Shown piece by piece: positions 48,495-59,048 of a DNA stretch of 64,000 bases (the stretch's first letter is position 1; each line of letters starts with the position of its first letter). This DNA comes from Paludisphaera rhizosphaerae. GTDB taxonomy: Bacteria > Planctomycetota > Planctomycetia > Isosphaerales > Isosphaeraceae. The stretch lies in NCBI RefSeq assembly GCF_011065895.1, contig NZ_JAALCR010000026.1, positions 26,587 to 90,586 of the forward strand, written 5' to 3'. The position numbers and the translations under genes were made by a program. The notes below the pieces were generated by a model. It searched no databases, was not told the DNA's origin, and was given only the letters and a program-made list of their open reading frames with translations.

Positions 48495-51400
48495 AGGCGT
48501 CGGACGCGAGCGGAGCGGCCGTGGTCGCCGCCGCCGAGGCTGCGACGACCGACTTGACCACGACGCCCTGCGGCGAGGTCGACGACTCGGCGGTCGCGGC
48601 CCCAGCCTTCGCCTTGGCCTTGATCGCAGCCGCGGTCGACTGGGCGAACCGCCCCCGAACCGGGGTGCGGAGCCTGGCGGCGGCGGCGATCTGGAACGTC
48701 ACGGCCGCGACCGGAGTCGTCGAGCCGTCGGCGCCCAGGATCTCGGCCGTCAGCGAGTAGTTGCCGGCGCGGAAGCCCGCGGGAAGCTGGTAGGTGTAGC
48801 CGCCGCTCGCGTCGGCGACGACCGTCCCAACCTTCTTCGAGGCCGCGACGCCCGCCTTGCCGAGGTAAAGCTCAACCGTGGCCCCCGGCGCGGTCGTCCC
48901 CAGGAACCAGGGCTGCGAGGCCCCCTTCTCGGTGGTCGCCGCGAGAGAGAGCGACGGCAGGACGACGGGCGAGGACGCCTGGATGACGGGCGTCGTCGAG
49001 GCCGCCGGAGCCGTCGTCTCGACCACTGGGGCGGTCGTTGCGGTGGTCGTCGTCGTGGTGGTCGTTGCGGTGGTCGTGGTCGCAACCACATCCCCCGTGG
49101 GGGCGGGCGCCACCATGATGGAGGCCGTCGCGGAGGCCTTCTGAGCGACCGGCGACGTCCCGGCGATCAGGGCCGACGACGAGAGCTGACGGTAAGCCAG
49201 CGGCGAATTCACCGGGACGACGGGCGTTCCCGCGGCCGAGAAGACGGCCACCTGCGAGTCGGACCCGTTGGACTGCAACTGATCGTTCTTCACCAGGAAC
49301 TGGCCCGTGCTCGGACGGTAGACGCCGGGGATGTCGTAGCCCACGCCGGCGTAGTCGGCCGGCGACGGGATGTCGCCCGCCTTGAAGACGACCGTCGTCG
49401 GGAAGGGCGAGCCGGACAGCCGGGCGATCGTGAACACGCCGGTCGCCGGATTGAAGACCGCCGGGATCATCTTGTACGGCTGGTTGGTCTTGAAGGAGAT
49501 CCAGTTGTCGTACATCCCCGGCGCGGGGACCTGGTTCGCCGGCAGAGTGGCGACGACGGAGGACGTCGACGTGCTCCGGTTGAAGGCGATGAACTGGCCG
49601 GTCGAAGGACGATAGACGGCGATCTGATCGTAACCCAACCCCAGGTAGTCGCCGACGAGCGGAACGTCGCCGGTCTGCCCGAAGGTGTAGTTCTTGACCG
49701 TCCCGGTGGCGCTGGTCAAGCTCCACTTGCCGACCCCGCCGACGAGGTCGAAGACGCCGTACTCACTGGCCCCCGGCCCATCGAAGTTGCCCACGACAGG
49801 CTGGCTGGAGTTCGCCGTGCCGAACTTGAAGACCAGGCCGCCCTGCGTCGACCGCCAGACGACCCAGGTGCTGTCGCCGGGGCGGTAGGTGACGATGTCT
49901 TCCTTGCCGTCGCCGTCGAAGTCGCCCGCGAGCGGGATGTCCGTGACGAGCCCGACCTTGGTTCCGTTGGGGAACCAGATGGGGACCAGCGACGGCGGAG
50001 TCCGCCGGCCGAACCACTGACCGCTGTTGGCGGACGAGTTCCGCAGGTAGAGGATGGCCTGCGATTGCGACTTGCTGACGGTCCCCGAGTAGTCGAACGA
50101 GCTGCCGGAGTAATCCATGCCGGTCGTCACGATGGTCGTGACGAGCTTCGAGCTGTTGCTCGGCGCGGGGTTGCCGGCCGGGTCGACGGCGGTCGCCGTC
50201 AGGGAGATCACGCCGTTGTCGAGCGAGAGCGGCAACTGGACCGAGTAGTTGCCCGAGGCGTTGGCCGTGACCTGGGCCAGGACCGAGCCCGTCGGGGCGC
50301 CCGTGCTGGAAGCCTGATAGATCCGGATGATCGAGCCGGCGTTGGCCGCCCCGACCGTCCCGGTGAAGATCGGCTTCCGGACGTTGGTGATCCCGTCGCC
50401 GACGATCCCGGAATCGGTCGTCGAGCTGAGGATCAGGGTCGGCGGCGCGGTCGGGGCCGTCGTCTTGATGTGGAACGTCACCCCCGGGCTGGGGTTGTTG
50501 GCCGGGCCGGCCGCGTTGGACGCGAACGCCGCCACGGTGTAGGTCCCGTCCGGAGTGGTGGGGATCTGAAGGACGAACGCCCCGTTCGCTCCGGCCGTGG
50601 TCGTGACCGCGGGCGAGAACGAAACGTAGACGCCGGAGGAGTTCTTGTACTTCAGCTCGACCGTGGAGCCGGCAGTCGTAACGCCGGTGAACCGGGGGTT
50701 GGACTTGTTGGTGTAGTTCTGGGTCGGGTCGATCCCCGTGTTGTCCGCCGCGAGGAGCGACAGCGTGGGATCGGCGGGGACCGTCGAGTTCCCCAGGTCG
50801 GAGGCCTGCAGGTTGATCGTCAGCGTGATCACGTTGCCGACCGCGCCGGCGTCGTCGGTGGCGTAGATCTGGATGACCTTGAGGCCGTTGGTCGGGATGG
50901 CCCCGGCGTTCACCTTGAGGTTGGTGAAGTTGCCGAAGCTGTCGGTCCAGTTGGCGGCGTTGTTGGTGCTCAGCAGGCTCTTGTCGAAACCGCCGATGAC
51001 CTTGCCGTCGGTCAGGTCGTAGATCGTGATCCGGGTGGCGTCGCCGAATCCGGTCGCCATGCTCAATCCCGAGACCCGGAACTGCGACGTGGTGACGATG
51101 GTATTGCCGCTGGTGTCGACGCCGCCGGTGTCGGCCGGGTTGAGCTTCACGGTTCCGGGGACGACCACCGGGGCCATCCGGATGGCGAACATGCCTCGGC
51201 CCCAGGTCGTGGCCACCAGCACGTCGGGGTCGGCCGCCGAGGTCGACGTCGGATCGTAGGGCCCGGCCAGATTGGACATCCCCGTATTGGGATCGATCGC
51301 ACCCAGCGACAGGTCGAGGTCGGTCGTCGAGGTCCTGGGGAGCAGACCGCCGTCCGCCACCGAGCCGTCGATCGATTGGTTGGGGAAGGACGTCCAGGTG

Positions 51401-54400
51401 ACGCCGTTGTCAATCGACCGGTAGACGCCGGAATTCGCGGAGACGTAGAGGACCGGGTGCAACCCCGAGCCCACCGGGTCGGCCGCCGAGTTGGGGATCG
51501 AGTACCGCCAGTCGACGACCATCGCCGTGAGGTACAGCGACTGACTGAGCTTGGTGGAGTTGGGGTCGGTGCTCTGGTCGTAGTTCTGGCCGAAGATCGT
51601 GTAGGCGATGTCGCGGAGGTTCCCCGTGACGTTGATCCACGCCGCGTTCGCGGCCAGCGAGTCGGCGACGTAGTAGACGCCCACCTGGGTCACCGCGTAG
51701 GCCGCGTGGCTACCGCGGGTCGGGCTGGGGACGATCCGCAGGATGGACGAGCCGTCGAGACCGGTGGAGGATTCGGTCCAGGCGTTCCCCGTCCCGCCGC
51801 CGCCCGTCTGCGTGATGAAGATCCGGCCGCTCGAGGTGCCGACGTACATGAAGTTGCCGAGGTTGCCGATCCCGCCCGGCGCGGTCGGGTCGGGGGCGCC
51901 GTACGCCAGGGCCTGGCTGTAGCCGCCGGGGGTGCCGAAGACGGAGGGGTCGCCGATCTGGAACCAGGTCTGGCCCTGGTTCGTGGTCGCGAAGATCCGC
52001 CCGGTCCCCGAGCTGATGATCATCTGCTGACCGGTGAGCGGGTTCACCGTGAACGTCGCCCCAGGCCCGGGAGCCCACTGCGGGTCAGGCGTCGTCGAGT
52101 TGCCGCTCGACTGGATCAGGTTGAACGTCCGGCCCGTGTGGTCGACCTGGAAGAAGGTCGTGCCCAGGTTGAGCGGCATCGAGCCCGGCTGGAAGGACTG
52201 GTAGATCGTACCGGTCCCCTGCTGATCGAACGCGACGCCGCCGGAGTTGGCGCCGCCGGACGTCTGGAACCAGGTGAGGTACCCGGTGTTCAGGACGTTG
52301 CTCGAGGAGACCTGACCGCCGTCGTTGCCGGCGGCGGCGAACAGAGCCGCGTCGACGCTGCTCGCCGTTCCGGCGTTGTTCGGCTGCACGGCCCCGTAGT
52401 AGAACTGGGCGATCTGAAGGTTGCCGTTGCGGTCGGCAACCGGCGTCGGCGTCGTCCCGACGCTCGTTCCGACCAGCTGCGTGCCGTTGTCGTCGAGCAC
52501 CGAATAGACGCCGCGATTGCTGCCGTAGATCAGCCGCGGCAGGCCGGTGATCGGGTCGACGATTGTCACCAGCCTGTTATAGGTGGGCGTGGTCGTATCC
52601 GCGATCGACAATGGGGCGTCGAAGGGGATCCACTCGGTCCCGAAGCCGTTGTTCGTGAACTGCCCCAGCCCGACGGCGAATCGGGTGGCGGTGGCGTTGA
52701 ACGGGTTGTCCGGATCGCGGATGTAGTTGATATAGGTCTGCTGGCTCGGGATCGGGAAGCCGACGGTCGGGATGCGGGTGGCCCAGCCGTTGACGATGCT
52801 GTCGACGGTGACCGGACCGGTCGAGCTCCAGTCGGTCTGGCCGTCGGCGGCCACCGAGGAGAACGTGGTCAGGTTCTGGGCGTCCCAGATCTTGGTGGAG
52901 TCGACCCGGATGATCCCCGTGTCGGAGTTGGCGGCCTCGTAGCCGCCCAGGTAGACGATGTTGGGATTGGTCGGATCGATGGCCAGCGACAGAGCCTCCT
53001 GGCCCCGACCGTTGGTGATCGTGTAATCGTTCAGAGCGATGTCGTTGCTGGGAATCGCCGGAACGTGTCCACCCAACGGCGGCTCGGTCGGGATCCGGAC
53101 CTTCACCCAGTTCTGTCCGAAGTCCTTGGTCATGAACAGGCCGTAGAACCCGCCGTCAGGGCTCGATACGGCGGCGTAGAGCCAGCCGGCGTAGATCTTG
53201 TCGTAAAGCGCGACGCCCGTCAGGGCGGGCTTCGCCAGGACGATCCGGCCATGAGCCCCGTTGGGGTTCACCGTGCCGTTGGCCACCGCCACGTTGTTGT
53301 TGTCGCGGGTGTCGATGATCAGCGGGTTGCCCACTCCGCCGGCCATGAGATTCCAGACCTGGCCCTTGTTGGGGCTGATGTAGACGCCGTCGCCCTCGAA
53401 GGCGGCGTAGACGATCTGGAGGTTGGGGTCGGTGCCGCTGCCCGTGCTCGACGGATCGAGGATGACGTCGGTGGCGTCTCCCGCCTTCATGAGCTGCCAG
53501 GTGGCGCCCGTGTTAAGGCTGCGCCAGAGACCGCCGTTGTTGCCGCTGACCGCGGCGTAGATGATCACCTGGTTGGTCAACGTCGCCTTGGGATCGACGA
53601 CCACCTTGAAGACCGTCGAACCGACGAAGGCCCGGTCGCGGAGCGGCGACGAGATCGGCAGGAGGTTGCCCGAGGAGTCGACGTTGGTGGTGCTGTCGTA
53701 CAGGCCCCAGGTCGCCCCGCCGTCCTTGGAGATCAAGAAGCCGACGCCCGTCGTCCCCTGGTCGGCGTTGCCGGTGGACGCGATCACGATCGACTGGTTG
53801 GGGTCGTTGTTGCGGCCGAAGACCGCGATCGATCCGATGTTCAGGCCGCTGGTCGGACCGAAGTCGGTCAGCGGGATGTAGGTGGGGCCCTGGCTGTCGG
53901 TGGTCAGGAAGTTGGTCGTCTTCCAGACGCCGCCGGTGGCCCCGCCGATGAAGAACGTGTTGCCGCTGGGATCCGAGGGATCCTGGGCGATGGCGCCGAT
54001 CAGGCCGCTCGAGCCGCTGACCGTGGCCGGACCGACCGACGTCCAGGTGTTCCGCGACAGGGCGTTGGACGGGTCGGACTGGAAGATCCGGAAGCTGCTG
54101 CTGATGCGGTCGGCGACCGGCTCGCCCAGGCCCGAGGTCGGCAGCGGCTTCTCGAACAGGAGCGACCAGTTGTTGAGCGTGGCCGTCGTGCCGCCGGTGC
54201 TGGTGATCTTCAGCTGCCAGGCTCCGCCCGAGATCAGGTCGAGGAACCCAGACGCGGTCGTCAGCGGCGTCAGCGGGTTGAACGAGGCCGCGGAGTAGGG
54301 CGGCAGGCTCTGGCTGATCGGCGTGGACGCGTTGTCGTCGAGGATCGCGTCGACGAAACCGCCGGTGTTCGGGCCCTGCGTGAGGCTCGTGAACAGCGTG

Positions 54401-57400
54401 ATGGTCTTCTGATCGGCCTGGCCGGGATGATAGGTCAGCGTGGCCGTCAGCGGCGCCACGTTGGCGGTCGACAGGCTCAACCGCAGTCGGAGCCCGGAGA
54501 GGCCCGACGTGGCGCTCGTCCCCTGGATCAGGAAATTGTCAGGGACGTTGATGGTCGAGGTGATCGTGTTGGCCACCAGCGACTGGTTCACGGTCCCGCT
54601 GTTGTACGTCACCGAGGTCGTCGGGACGTTGACCGCCTCGCCCCGGAGGACGTCGACGCCGGCGTTGAGGTTCGAGTCCACCGCCTGGCCGTAGCGGTCG
54701 ACGATGGTCGGCGCGACCTGGAACGTGTAAGTCCCGCTGAGGCTCTGCATCGGGAAGCCGATGGCGAAGGTCCGGGCGTAGAGGCCCACCAGGCCGACGG
54801 GCGTCACCGTGATGTTCGGCGTGACGCTCATCGACCAGGAGTTGAGGACCCCCACCGATCCGGTCTTGCTGTTGACGACCCTGAGCGTCCACGCCCCGTC
54901 GATGGACATGTTGCCGAACGTGGTCGCCAGGCTGCCCCCCGCCGGTCGGTACGATCCGGTGAACGGAGCCTGCGCGGACGTCACGCTCGTGATCGACTGA
55001 GCCGCCGAGTCGCTGAACGTGGTGTTGGTGAAGTTGGCCCCCGCCCCGCCGACTCCGGAGAAGAGCAGCAGCGAGGTCCCGTTGGGGGCGACCAGGTAGA
55101 CGGACAGGCCGGAGGCCGTCGGGAAGGTGACGTTGAGCGTCACCGTGAGGTTCTTCGCCGTAAACGTCCCACCGTAGCTGGGCACCGTCAACGTCGACAG
55201 CAGAGTCCCAGCGACCGACGACGAAAGAGGCGCGGGAATCGACTGGCCCGTCTTATCGGAGGCGAAGTACTGCGGCCCGAGCAGCGAACCGGTCGGCCCC
55301 ATGATCGAGAGCACGTCCGCGGCCGTGAACGACGAGGCCAGGATGTCGCGGTCGAAGGTGAGGTTCATCTTCGAGTTCGTGCCGTTCAGCACCAGGTTGT
55401 CCGACCCGGTGCTATTGGTCGCCGACGTCGACGCGACGTGGGCCCCCGGCACGATCAGCGGCAGGGTCATCGAGCTGAACGGAGCGGTCAACAGGTCGGT
55501 GATGGTGCTCCCCCAACTCACCGCGGAGGTGCGAGTCGGGTAGGGCGCGAGATAGTAGTCGCCCGGGGTCTTGCTGACGTAGCCGACCTGGAACGGGCTC
55601 TCGCCGGCGATGCCGTTGGCGTTCTCGTCGATCTGGTTGCCCGTCACGAGACTGCCCAGCGCGTTGTAGCGACGGATCCGGTCGGTGATCGTACTCGACG
55701 GAATCACCGCGTAGCTGTAGGTGCCGACCAGGTTCGTGTAGGCCGACGTCGAGCCGCCGTTCCAGGGGTCGAAGACCACCTTGAACATCGTGTATCCGAT
55801 CAGCACCCCCTGGCTGGTGAAGACCTGGGAGCCGTCAACCGGATCGACCCTGACGATCGGCAACGAGACGTACGACGAAGTGTTGCTCGTCCCCTTGAAG
55901 AAGACGGCGATGTTGGCGTTCGTCATCACGGCCACGGGCCGGTCGAAGGTGATGACGAAGGAGTTGGCCACCGGCGACCCGTCAGCCGCGCGGAGCGTGT
56001 TGATCACATCCCCCGGCTGACCGACGACCCCCTGGGTGCTGCCGAGGATACGAGGTCCGACCGCGACGGTCAGGCGCTGGACGTAGGTCTGGAAAGTCCT
56101 GCCGATGACGTTGTTGGAGCTGTCGAGAGTGGACCTGTTCTGGTTGCCCGCCCAGGCGACGTAGACCTGCCCTGCCCCCACGGCCAGGCCCATCTGGACG
56201 CCGAAGCCGTAAGCCGAAGCCGCCGGGCTGACCCCAGTGAAGTTGTCGCCGGCCGGGTTGAGGACGACCGTCTGGCCGGTGATGGCGTCGATCGAGGTCT
56301 GAGTCGGGCTAGCGTTGGACTGGGCGCTGAAGGTGCCGCCGCCGTCGAGGCTGGCCGCCACGTAGATCGCCGACCGCGAGCGGTCCGAGTCGTCGCGGCC
56401 GTCCCGCCAGGACATCACCAGCGTGCCTGTCGCCTGGTCGACGGCGGCCTGAGGCAGGAACTGGGCCCGGCCGACGATCTGCCCCAGAGTCGTGTTCTTG
56501 TTGGCGCCGCTGTAGCCGTCGACCGATCCCTGGTCGTCGTTGACGATTCCCTGGTTGACCCAGGTCACGCCGCCGTCGTCGGACGTCACGAGGAAGATGT
56601 CGGTGTTGTCCGCCGGGTTGTCCTGACCCGACGTCCTGATGTTCATGTAGCCGACGTAGGTGACGTAGATCCGGCCCTGGTACTGACTGTACGAGCCCAG
56701 GGTGTTGTCCTGCGCGACGCTGATCTCAGGACCAATCCCCTGCGGCCCGGCCGCGGCGGAAGCGCGGGCGAAGGTGCCGCTGAGACTGCCTCGAACGTTC
56801 GTGTAGTCCGTAACAGACTTGGTGGCCGAGTCGGCCACCGTAAACGTCGTGGTGTTGGCCACCGCGCCCGACGTGGCGGTGATGCTGAAATCACGCAGCA
56901 CGGGGCCGGGGTTCGTGCCGTTGTTGCGATTGGCGATGATCGTCAGGGTCCACGTACCCGAGACCTGGGCCGCCGTCAAACCCAAGGTCGAGAGGTACTG
57001 GAGGCTTCGATAGCCGTTGGCGCCTTGATCGAAGGCCTCGGTGCGGTACGTGCTCGTATAGGCGCCGGCGGTGCTGCGGTCGTTGACGCTCCGGGCTGCG
57101 CCGTCGTCGAACGTCGTCGGAATTTCGCCGTAGGGAATGAGGTTCGGCGCCGTACCGAACGTCCCTGCCATGCCCATGTTGGCCCCGGTCACGCCACGAT
57201 TCTGAGGATTGGGCGTGGTTCCGGAAGCGTCCATGCCGGGAGAGAACAGAAGAATCCTCACCGGCTGGCCCGTGGCCGGGTCGATGACGCCGGCCGGCGC
57301 GGTCAGGTAGGCTCCCAGCCAGGACACGTCGGTCTGCTGGATCTCCAGATTGACGATCAGCTTCGAGAGCGAGGAGAACTTCGTCGGATCGACCGTCAAG

Positions 57401-58506
57401 TTGACGGGGAAATCCGTGGTTTGAACGATGTAGGGCCCAGACGACGTGGTGATCGCCTGGTTGATGGGGACGCTGCTCCCCGCGATCGGGTAGACGGCCT
57501 GGTACGAGTACCCACCCGACACCTGGGTCGCCTGGATGGCGTCGCTGGTGAAGTTGGAAGCCCGGCCGAAGTTGTCCCAGACCACCGTGGCGCCGCCGCC
57601 GGCCGTGGCGGACGTCCCCTGCGCGGCGACGATTTTGGGAGTAGCCATGGCGTAGACGCCGGCCGACGACGTCCAACGTCCCCAGGCGTTGGCGCTTCCC
57701 CCGGCGAGATTGTTGACCTTAACCGCCCCGCTGAAGGTGTTACCGCCGTCCGAGGACGAGATCACCTGGATCGAGTTCGCGTTCCAGGACGACCCGTTCT
57801 GATTGAAGATCCCCGTGGGAGTCGTTTCCTGGGTCGTCCAGCCGATCCAGACGTTCCCGGCATAGGGATCGGTCTGCGTGGCCCCGCTCGTCGGGTCGGT
57901 GAAGGACGTCTGATTGTCGTCGACGGTCAGCGTCGGATTGAGTACCGGATCCGTCGTCCACTGGCGGACGATCTGGTTGCTGATCACCGCGGTCGGCGTC
58001 CCGCCGGAACCGGTCCCCGGGAAGTTGAACTTCTGCAGGACCAACGCCCCGGACGAGTTCGACGCGTTGCTCTGCTGGGTCAACACATAAAAGTGGTGGC
58101 TGTTATCGAACGCGATCAGGGGGTTGGTCGTCTGGGTGTACCTCGTGAACACCCCGTTGGAAGGCGCGATCGCCGCATCGATCTGCGTACCACCGCCCGC
58201 GATGTTGCTCCCCATCGCGGTCCACGTCGCGCCGCCGTCGTTCGAATAGGACCCCTGAACGAGGGTCGTATTGCCCGGCGCCAGCGACGGGTCGTTACGC
58301 ACCCAGATCGACACCAGGTGATACGGGTTGTAACGGTCCACGACGACCGTCGGGCTGCTGACGTTGCCCCCCGTCGTCGAGATCCCCGCCACCGAACCCG
58401 CTACCTGGGGCGCCGGCAGAATCGCCAGCAACGTCCGGGGCTCCAGGTGCTCCAGCACGGTTTGACGCGCATGCGCCTTCCGGGCCCTCTTCAGCCGGGC
58501 GTCCAT
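48430..58506 (-). CDS. giant LEPR-XLL surface/secreted mosaic protein
   Basis: About 3,358 residues. The basic N-terminus with LEHLEPRTLLAIL (about 19-31) is the planctomycete LEPR-XLL signature of large exported proteins. Sialidase/BNR-like segments (WTAMGSN, WVNQGI, WTSFPNQ) alternate with at least three proprotein-convertase P-like domains: a Thr/Val/Leu beta core ending GAWTLRVV, GAWQLKI or GTWTLTI. A sortilin-like multi-BNR block starts at WTSVGPATVSGSSGLIGAI. Two or three Ig-like repeats follow, then FG-GAP/VCBS-like repeats (LAGDFDGDGKEDIVTYRPGD), a Thr-rich linker and a basic C-terminus. Start at ATG 58506 (AAAGG upstream) is preferred over TTG 58575 or ATG 58560. Likely cell surface or secreted; function unknown. 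Confidence 0.85.
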   Translation of the reverse strand: MDARLKRARKAHARQTVLEHLEPRTLLAILPAPQVAGSVAGISTTGGNVSSPTVVVDRYNPYHLVSIWVRNDPSLAPGNTTLVQGSYSNDGGATWTAMGSNIAGGGTQIDAAIAPSNGVFTRYTQTTNPLIAFDNSHHFYVLTQQSNASNSSGALVLQKFNFPGTGSGGTPTAVISNQIVRQWTTDPVLNPTLTVDDNQTSFTDPTSGATQTDPYAGNVWIGWTTQETTPTGIFNQNGSSWNANSIQVISSSDGGNTFSGAVKVNNLAGGSANAWGRWTSSAGVYAMATPKIVAAQGTSATAGGGATVVWDNFGRASNFTSDAIQATQVSGGYSYQAVYPIAGSSVPINQAITTSSGPYIVQTTDFPVNLTVDPTKFSSLSKLIVNLEIQQTDVSWLGAYLTAPAGVIDPATGQPVRILLFSPGMDASGTTPNPQNRGVTGANMGMAGTFGTAPNLIPYGEIPTTFDDGAARSVNDRSTAGAYTSTYRTEAFDQGANGYRSLQYLSTLGLTAAQVSGTWTLTIIANRNNGTNPGPVLRDFSITATSGAVANTTTFTVADSATKSVTDYTNVRGSLSGTFARASAAAGPQGIGPEISVAQDNTLGSYSQYQGRIYVTYVGYMNIRTSGQDNPADNTDIFLVTSDDGGVTWVNQGIVNDDQGSVDGYSGANKNTTLGQIVGRAQFLPQAAVDQATGTLVMSWRDGRDDSDRSRSAIYVAASLDGGGTFSAQSNASPTQTSIDAITGQTVVLNPAGDNFTGVSPAASAYGFGVQMGLAVGAGQVYVAWAGNQNRSTLDSSNNVIGRTFQTYVQRLTVAVGPRILGSTQGVVGQPGDVINTLRAADGSPVANSFVITFDRPVAVMTNANIAVFFKGTSNTSSYVSLPIVRVDPVDGSQVFTSQGVLIGYTMFKVVFDPWNGGSTSAYTNLVGTYSYAVIPSSTITDRIRRYNALGSLVTGNQIDENANGIAGESPFQVGYVSKTPGDYYLAPYPTRTSAVSWGSTITDLLTAPFSSMTLPLIVPGAHVASTSATNSTGSDNLVLNGTNSKMNLTFDRDILASSFTAADVLSIMGPTGSLLGPQYFASDKTGQSIPAPLSSSVAGTLLSTLTVPSYGGTFTAKNLTVTLNVTFPTASGLSVYLVAPNGTSLLLFSGVGGAGANFTNTTFSDSAAQSITSVTSAQAPFTGSYRPAGGSLATTFGNMSIDGAWTLRVVNSKTGSVGVLNSWSMSVTPNITVTPVGLVGLYARTFAIGFPMQSLSGTYTFQVAPTIVDRYGQAVDSNLNAGVDVLRGEAVNVPTTSVTYNSGTVNQSLVANTITSTINVPDNFLIQGTSATSGLSGLRLRLSLSTANVAPLTATLTYHPGQADQKTITLFTSLTQGPNTGGFVDAILDDNASTPISQSLPPYSAASFNPLTPLTTASGFLDLISGGAWQLKITSTGGTTATLNNWSLLFEKPLPTSGLGEPVADRISSSFRIFQSDPSNALSRNTWTSVGPATVSGSSGLIGAIAQDPSDPSGNTFFIGGATGGVWKTTNFLTTDSQGPTYIPLTDFGPTSGLNIGSIAVFGRNNDPNQSIVIASTGNADQGTTGVGFLISKDGGATWGLYDSTTNVDSSGNLLPISSPLRDRAFVGSTVFKVVVDPKATLTNQVIIYAAVSGNNGGLWRSLNTGATWQLMKAGDATDVILDPSSTGSGTDPNLQIVYAAFEGDGVYISPNKGQVWNLMAGGVGNPLIIDTRDNNNVAVANGTVNPNGAHGRIVLAKPALTGVALYDKIYAGWLYAAVSSPDGGFYGLFMTKDFGQNWVKVRIPTEPPLGGHVPAIPSNDIALNDYTITNGRGQEALSLAIDPTNPNIVYLGGYEAANSDTGIIRVDSTKIWDAQNLTTFSSVAADGQTDWSSTGPVTVDSIVNGWATRIPTVGFPIPSQQTYINYIRDPDNPFNATATRFAVGLGQFTNNGFGTEWIPFDAPLSIADTTTPTYNRLVTIVDPITGLPRLIYGSNRGVYSVLDDNGTQLVGTSVGTTPTPVADRNGNLQIAQFYYGAVQPNNAGTASSVDAALFAAAGNDGGQVSSSNVLNTGYLTWFQTSGGANSGGVAFDQQGTGTIYQSFQPGSMPLNLGTTFFQVDHTGRTFNLIQSSGNSTTPDPQWAPGPGATFTVNPLTGQQMIISSGTGRIFATTNQGQTWFQIGDPSVFGTPGGYSQALAYGAPDPTAPGGIGNLGNFMYVGTSSGRIFITQTGGGGTGNAWTESSTGLDGSSILRIVPSPTRGSHAAYAVTQVGVYYVADSLAANAAWINVTGNLRDIAYTIFGQNYDQSTDPNSTKLSQSLYLTAMVVDWRYSIPNSAADPVGSGLHPVLYVSANSGVYRSIDNGVTWTSFPNQSIDGSVADGGLLPRTSTTDLDLSLGAIDPNTGMSNLAGPYDPTSTSAADPDVLVATTWGRGMFAIRMAPVVVPGTVKLNPADTGGVDTSGNTIVTTSQFRVSGLSMATGFGDATRITIYDLTDGKVIGGFDKSLLSTNNAANWTDSFGNFTNLKVNAGAIPTNGLKVIQIYATDDAGAVGNVITLTINLQASDLGNSTVPADPTLSLLAADNTGIDPTQNYTNKSNPRFTGVTTAGSTVELKYKNSSGVYVSFSPAVTTTAGANGAFVLQIPTTPDGTYTVAAFASNAAGPANNPSPGVTFHIKTTAPTAPPTLILSSTTDSGIVGDGITNVRKPIFTGTVGAANAGSIIRIYQASSTGAPTGSVLAQVTANASGNYSVQLPLSLDNGVISLTATAVDPAGNPAPSNSSKLVTTIVTTGMDYSGSSFDYSGTVSKSQSQAILYLRNSSANSGQWFGRRTPPSLVPIWFPNGTKVGLVTDIPLAGDFDGDGKEDIVTYRPGDSTWVVWRSTQGGLVFKFGTANSSQPVVGNFDGPGASEYGVFDLVGGVGKWSLTSATGTVKNYTFGQTGDVPLVGDYLGLGYDQIAVYRPSTGQFIAFNRSTSTSSVVATLPANQVPAPGMYDNWISFKTNQPYKMIPAVFNPATGVFTIARLSGSPFPTTVVFKAGDIPSPADYAGVGYDIPGVYRPSTGQFLVKNDQLQSNGSDSQVAVFSAAGTPVVPVNSPLAYRQLSSSALIAGTSPVAQKASATASIMVAPAPTGDVVATTTTATTTTTTTTATTAPVVETTAPAASTTPVIQASSPVVLPSLSLAATTEKGASQPWFLGTTAPGATVELYLGKAGVAASKKVGTVVADASGGYTYQLPAGFRAGNYSLTAEILGADGSTTPVAAVTFQIAAAARLRTPVRGRFAQSTAAAIKAKAKAGAATAESSTSPQGVVVKSVVAASAAATTAAPLASDAFSQAIQSFDGVRLASMRKKRS
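49003..49095 (-). repeat. low-complexity Thr-coding tract
   Basis: A run of ACC/ACG codons on the minus strand encodes an almost pure Thr/Ala segment followed by a Pro/Val/Thr stretch, about 30 residues in all. It separates the C-terminal beta domain from the VCBS-like repeats and resembles a glycosylated stalk or linker. Such repeats are prone to length change. Confidence 0.7.
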
Positions 58507-59048
58507 GCGAAGGCCTTTACCAAGACCACGAGAGGGGACGTCCGAAGCACCCGTGCGCATGACCTGGATCTCCAAATCTCACGTTGAGGATTCGCCCTTC
58601 GCCCGGCGACGACGGTGGCGATATAGAGCGACTGCGCGGCTTATCTCGATCGACGCATTGAGCGAATCTATGGTGGATCGTCAAAACATGCCGGTTTATC
58701 CCACCGGTGTCAACTCCCCAAACGACCCATTTTACCCGTCCACCCACCCTCGCCGACCTAATCGCCCCACACATTCTCCATCGTCCCAAACGGACACATG
58801 TTTGTTATCATCCATGCCGCTAATCATCCATGTCAAGTATCTTCTCGTTTTTTATTCGACGGCCTGTCCCAAATCGAAAACCTGCGCGTACTGAGCCGCC
58901 CTCCCCTCCCCTGCCCCACCTGTCGTCCGCTCGTGAACCCGTCCCCTCGCTCCTCCCTTGAAGAGGAACTCTTGGCCGCTTCGAGGCACCGTAGAACGAG
59001 CTTCGTTCTGAAGGTGTGGCGACTCTCACGAGCCGCACCCGTGGTCGC
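58507..59048. promoter_or_regulatory. upstream region of the giant gene, with direct repeat
   Basis: About 540 bases without a supported gene, less GC-rich than the flanks. It should hold the promoter of the giant surface-protein gene. ATCATCCATG occurs twice, at 58807-58816 and 58823-58832 (16-base step), a candidate operator some 300 bases upstream of the start codon. TTGACG (minus strand, near 58683) is a possible -35 element without a convincing -10. The octamer array begins at the far end. Confidence 0.35.

Noticed and set aside
48259..58587. 3,442-codon plus-strand open frame opposite the giant gene
   Set aside because: Same codon register as a clearly coding minus-strand gene; Arg/Gly/Asp/Val-rich composition without motifs; explained by absence of TTA/CTA/TCA codons in the sense gene.
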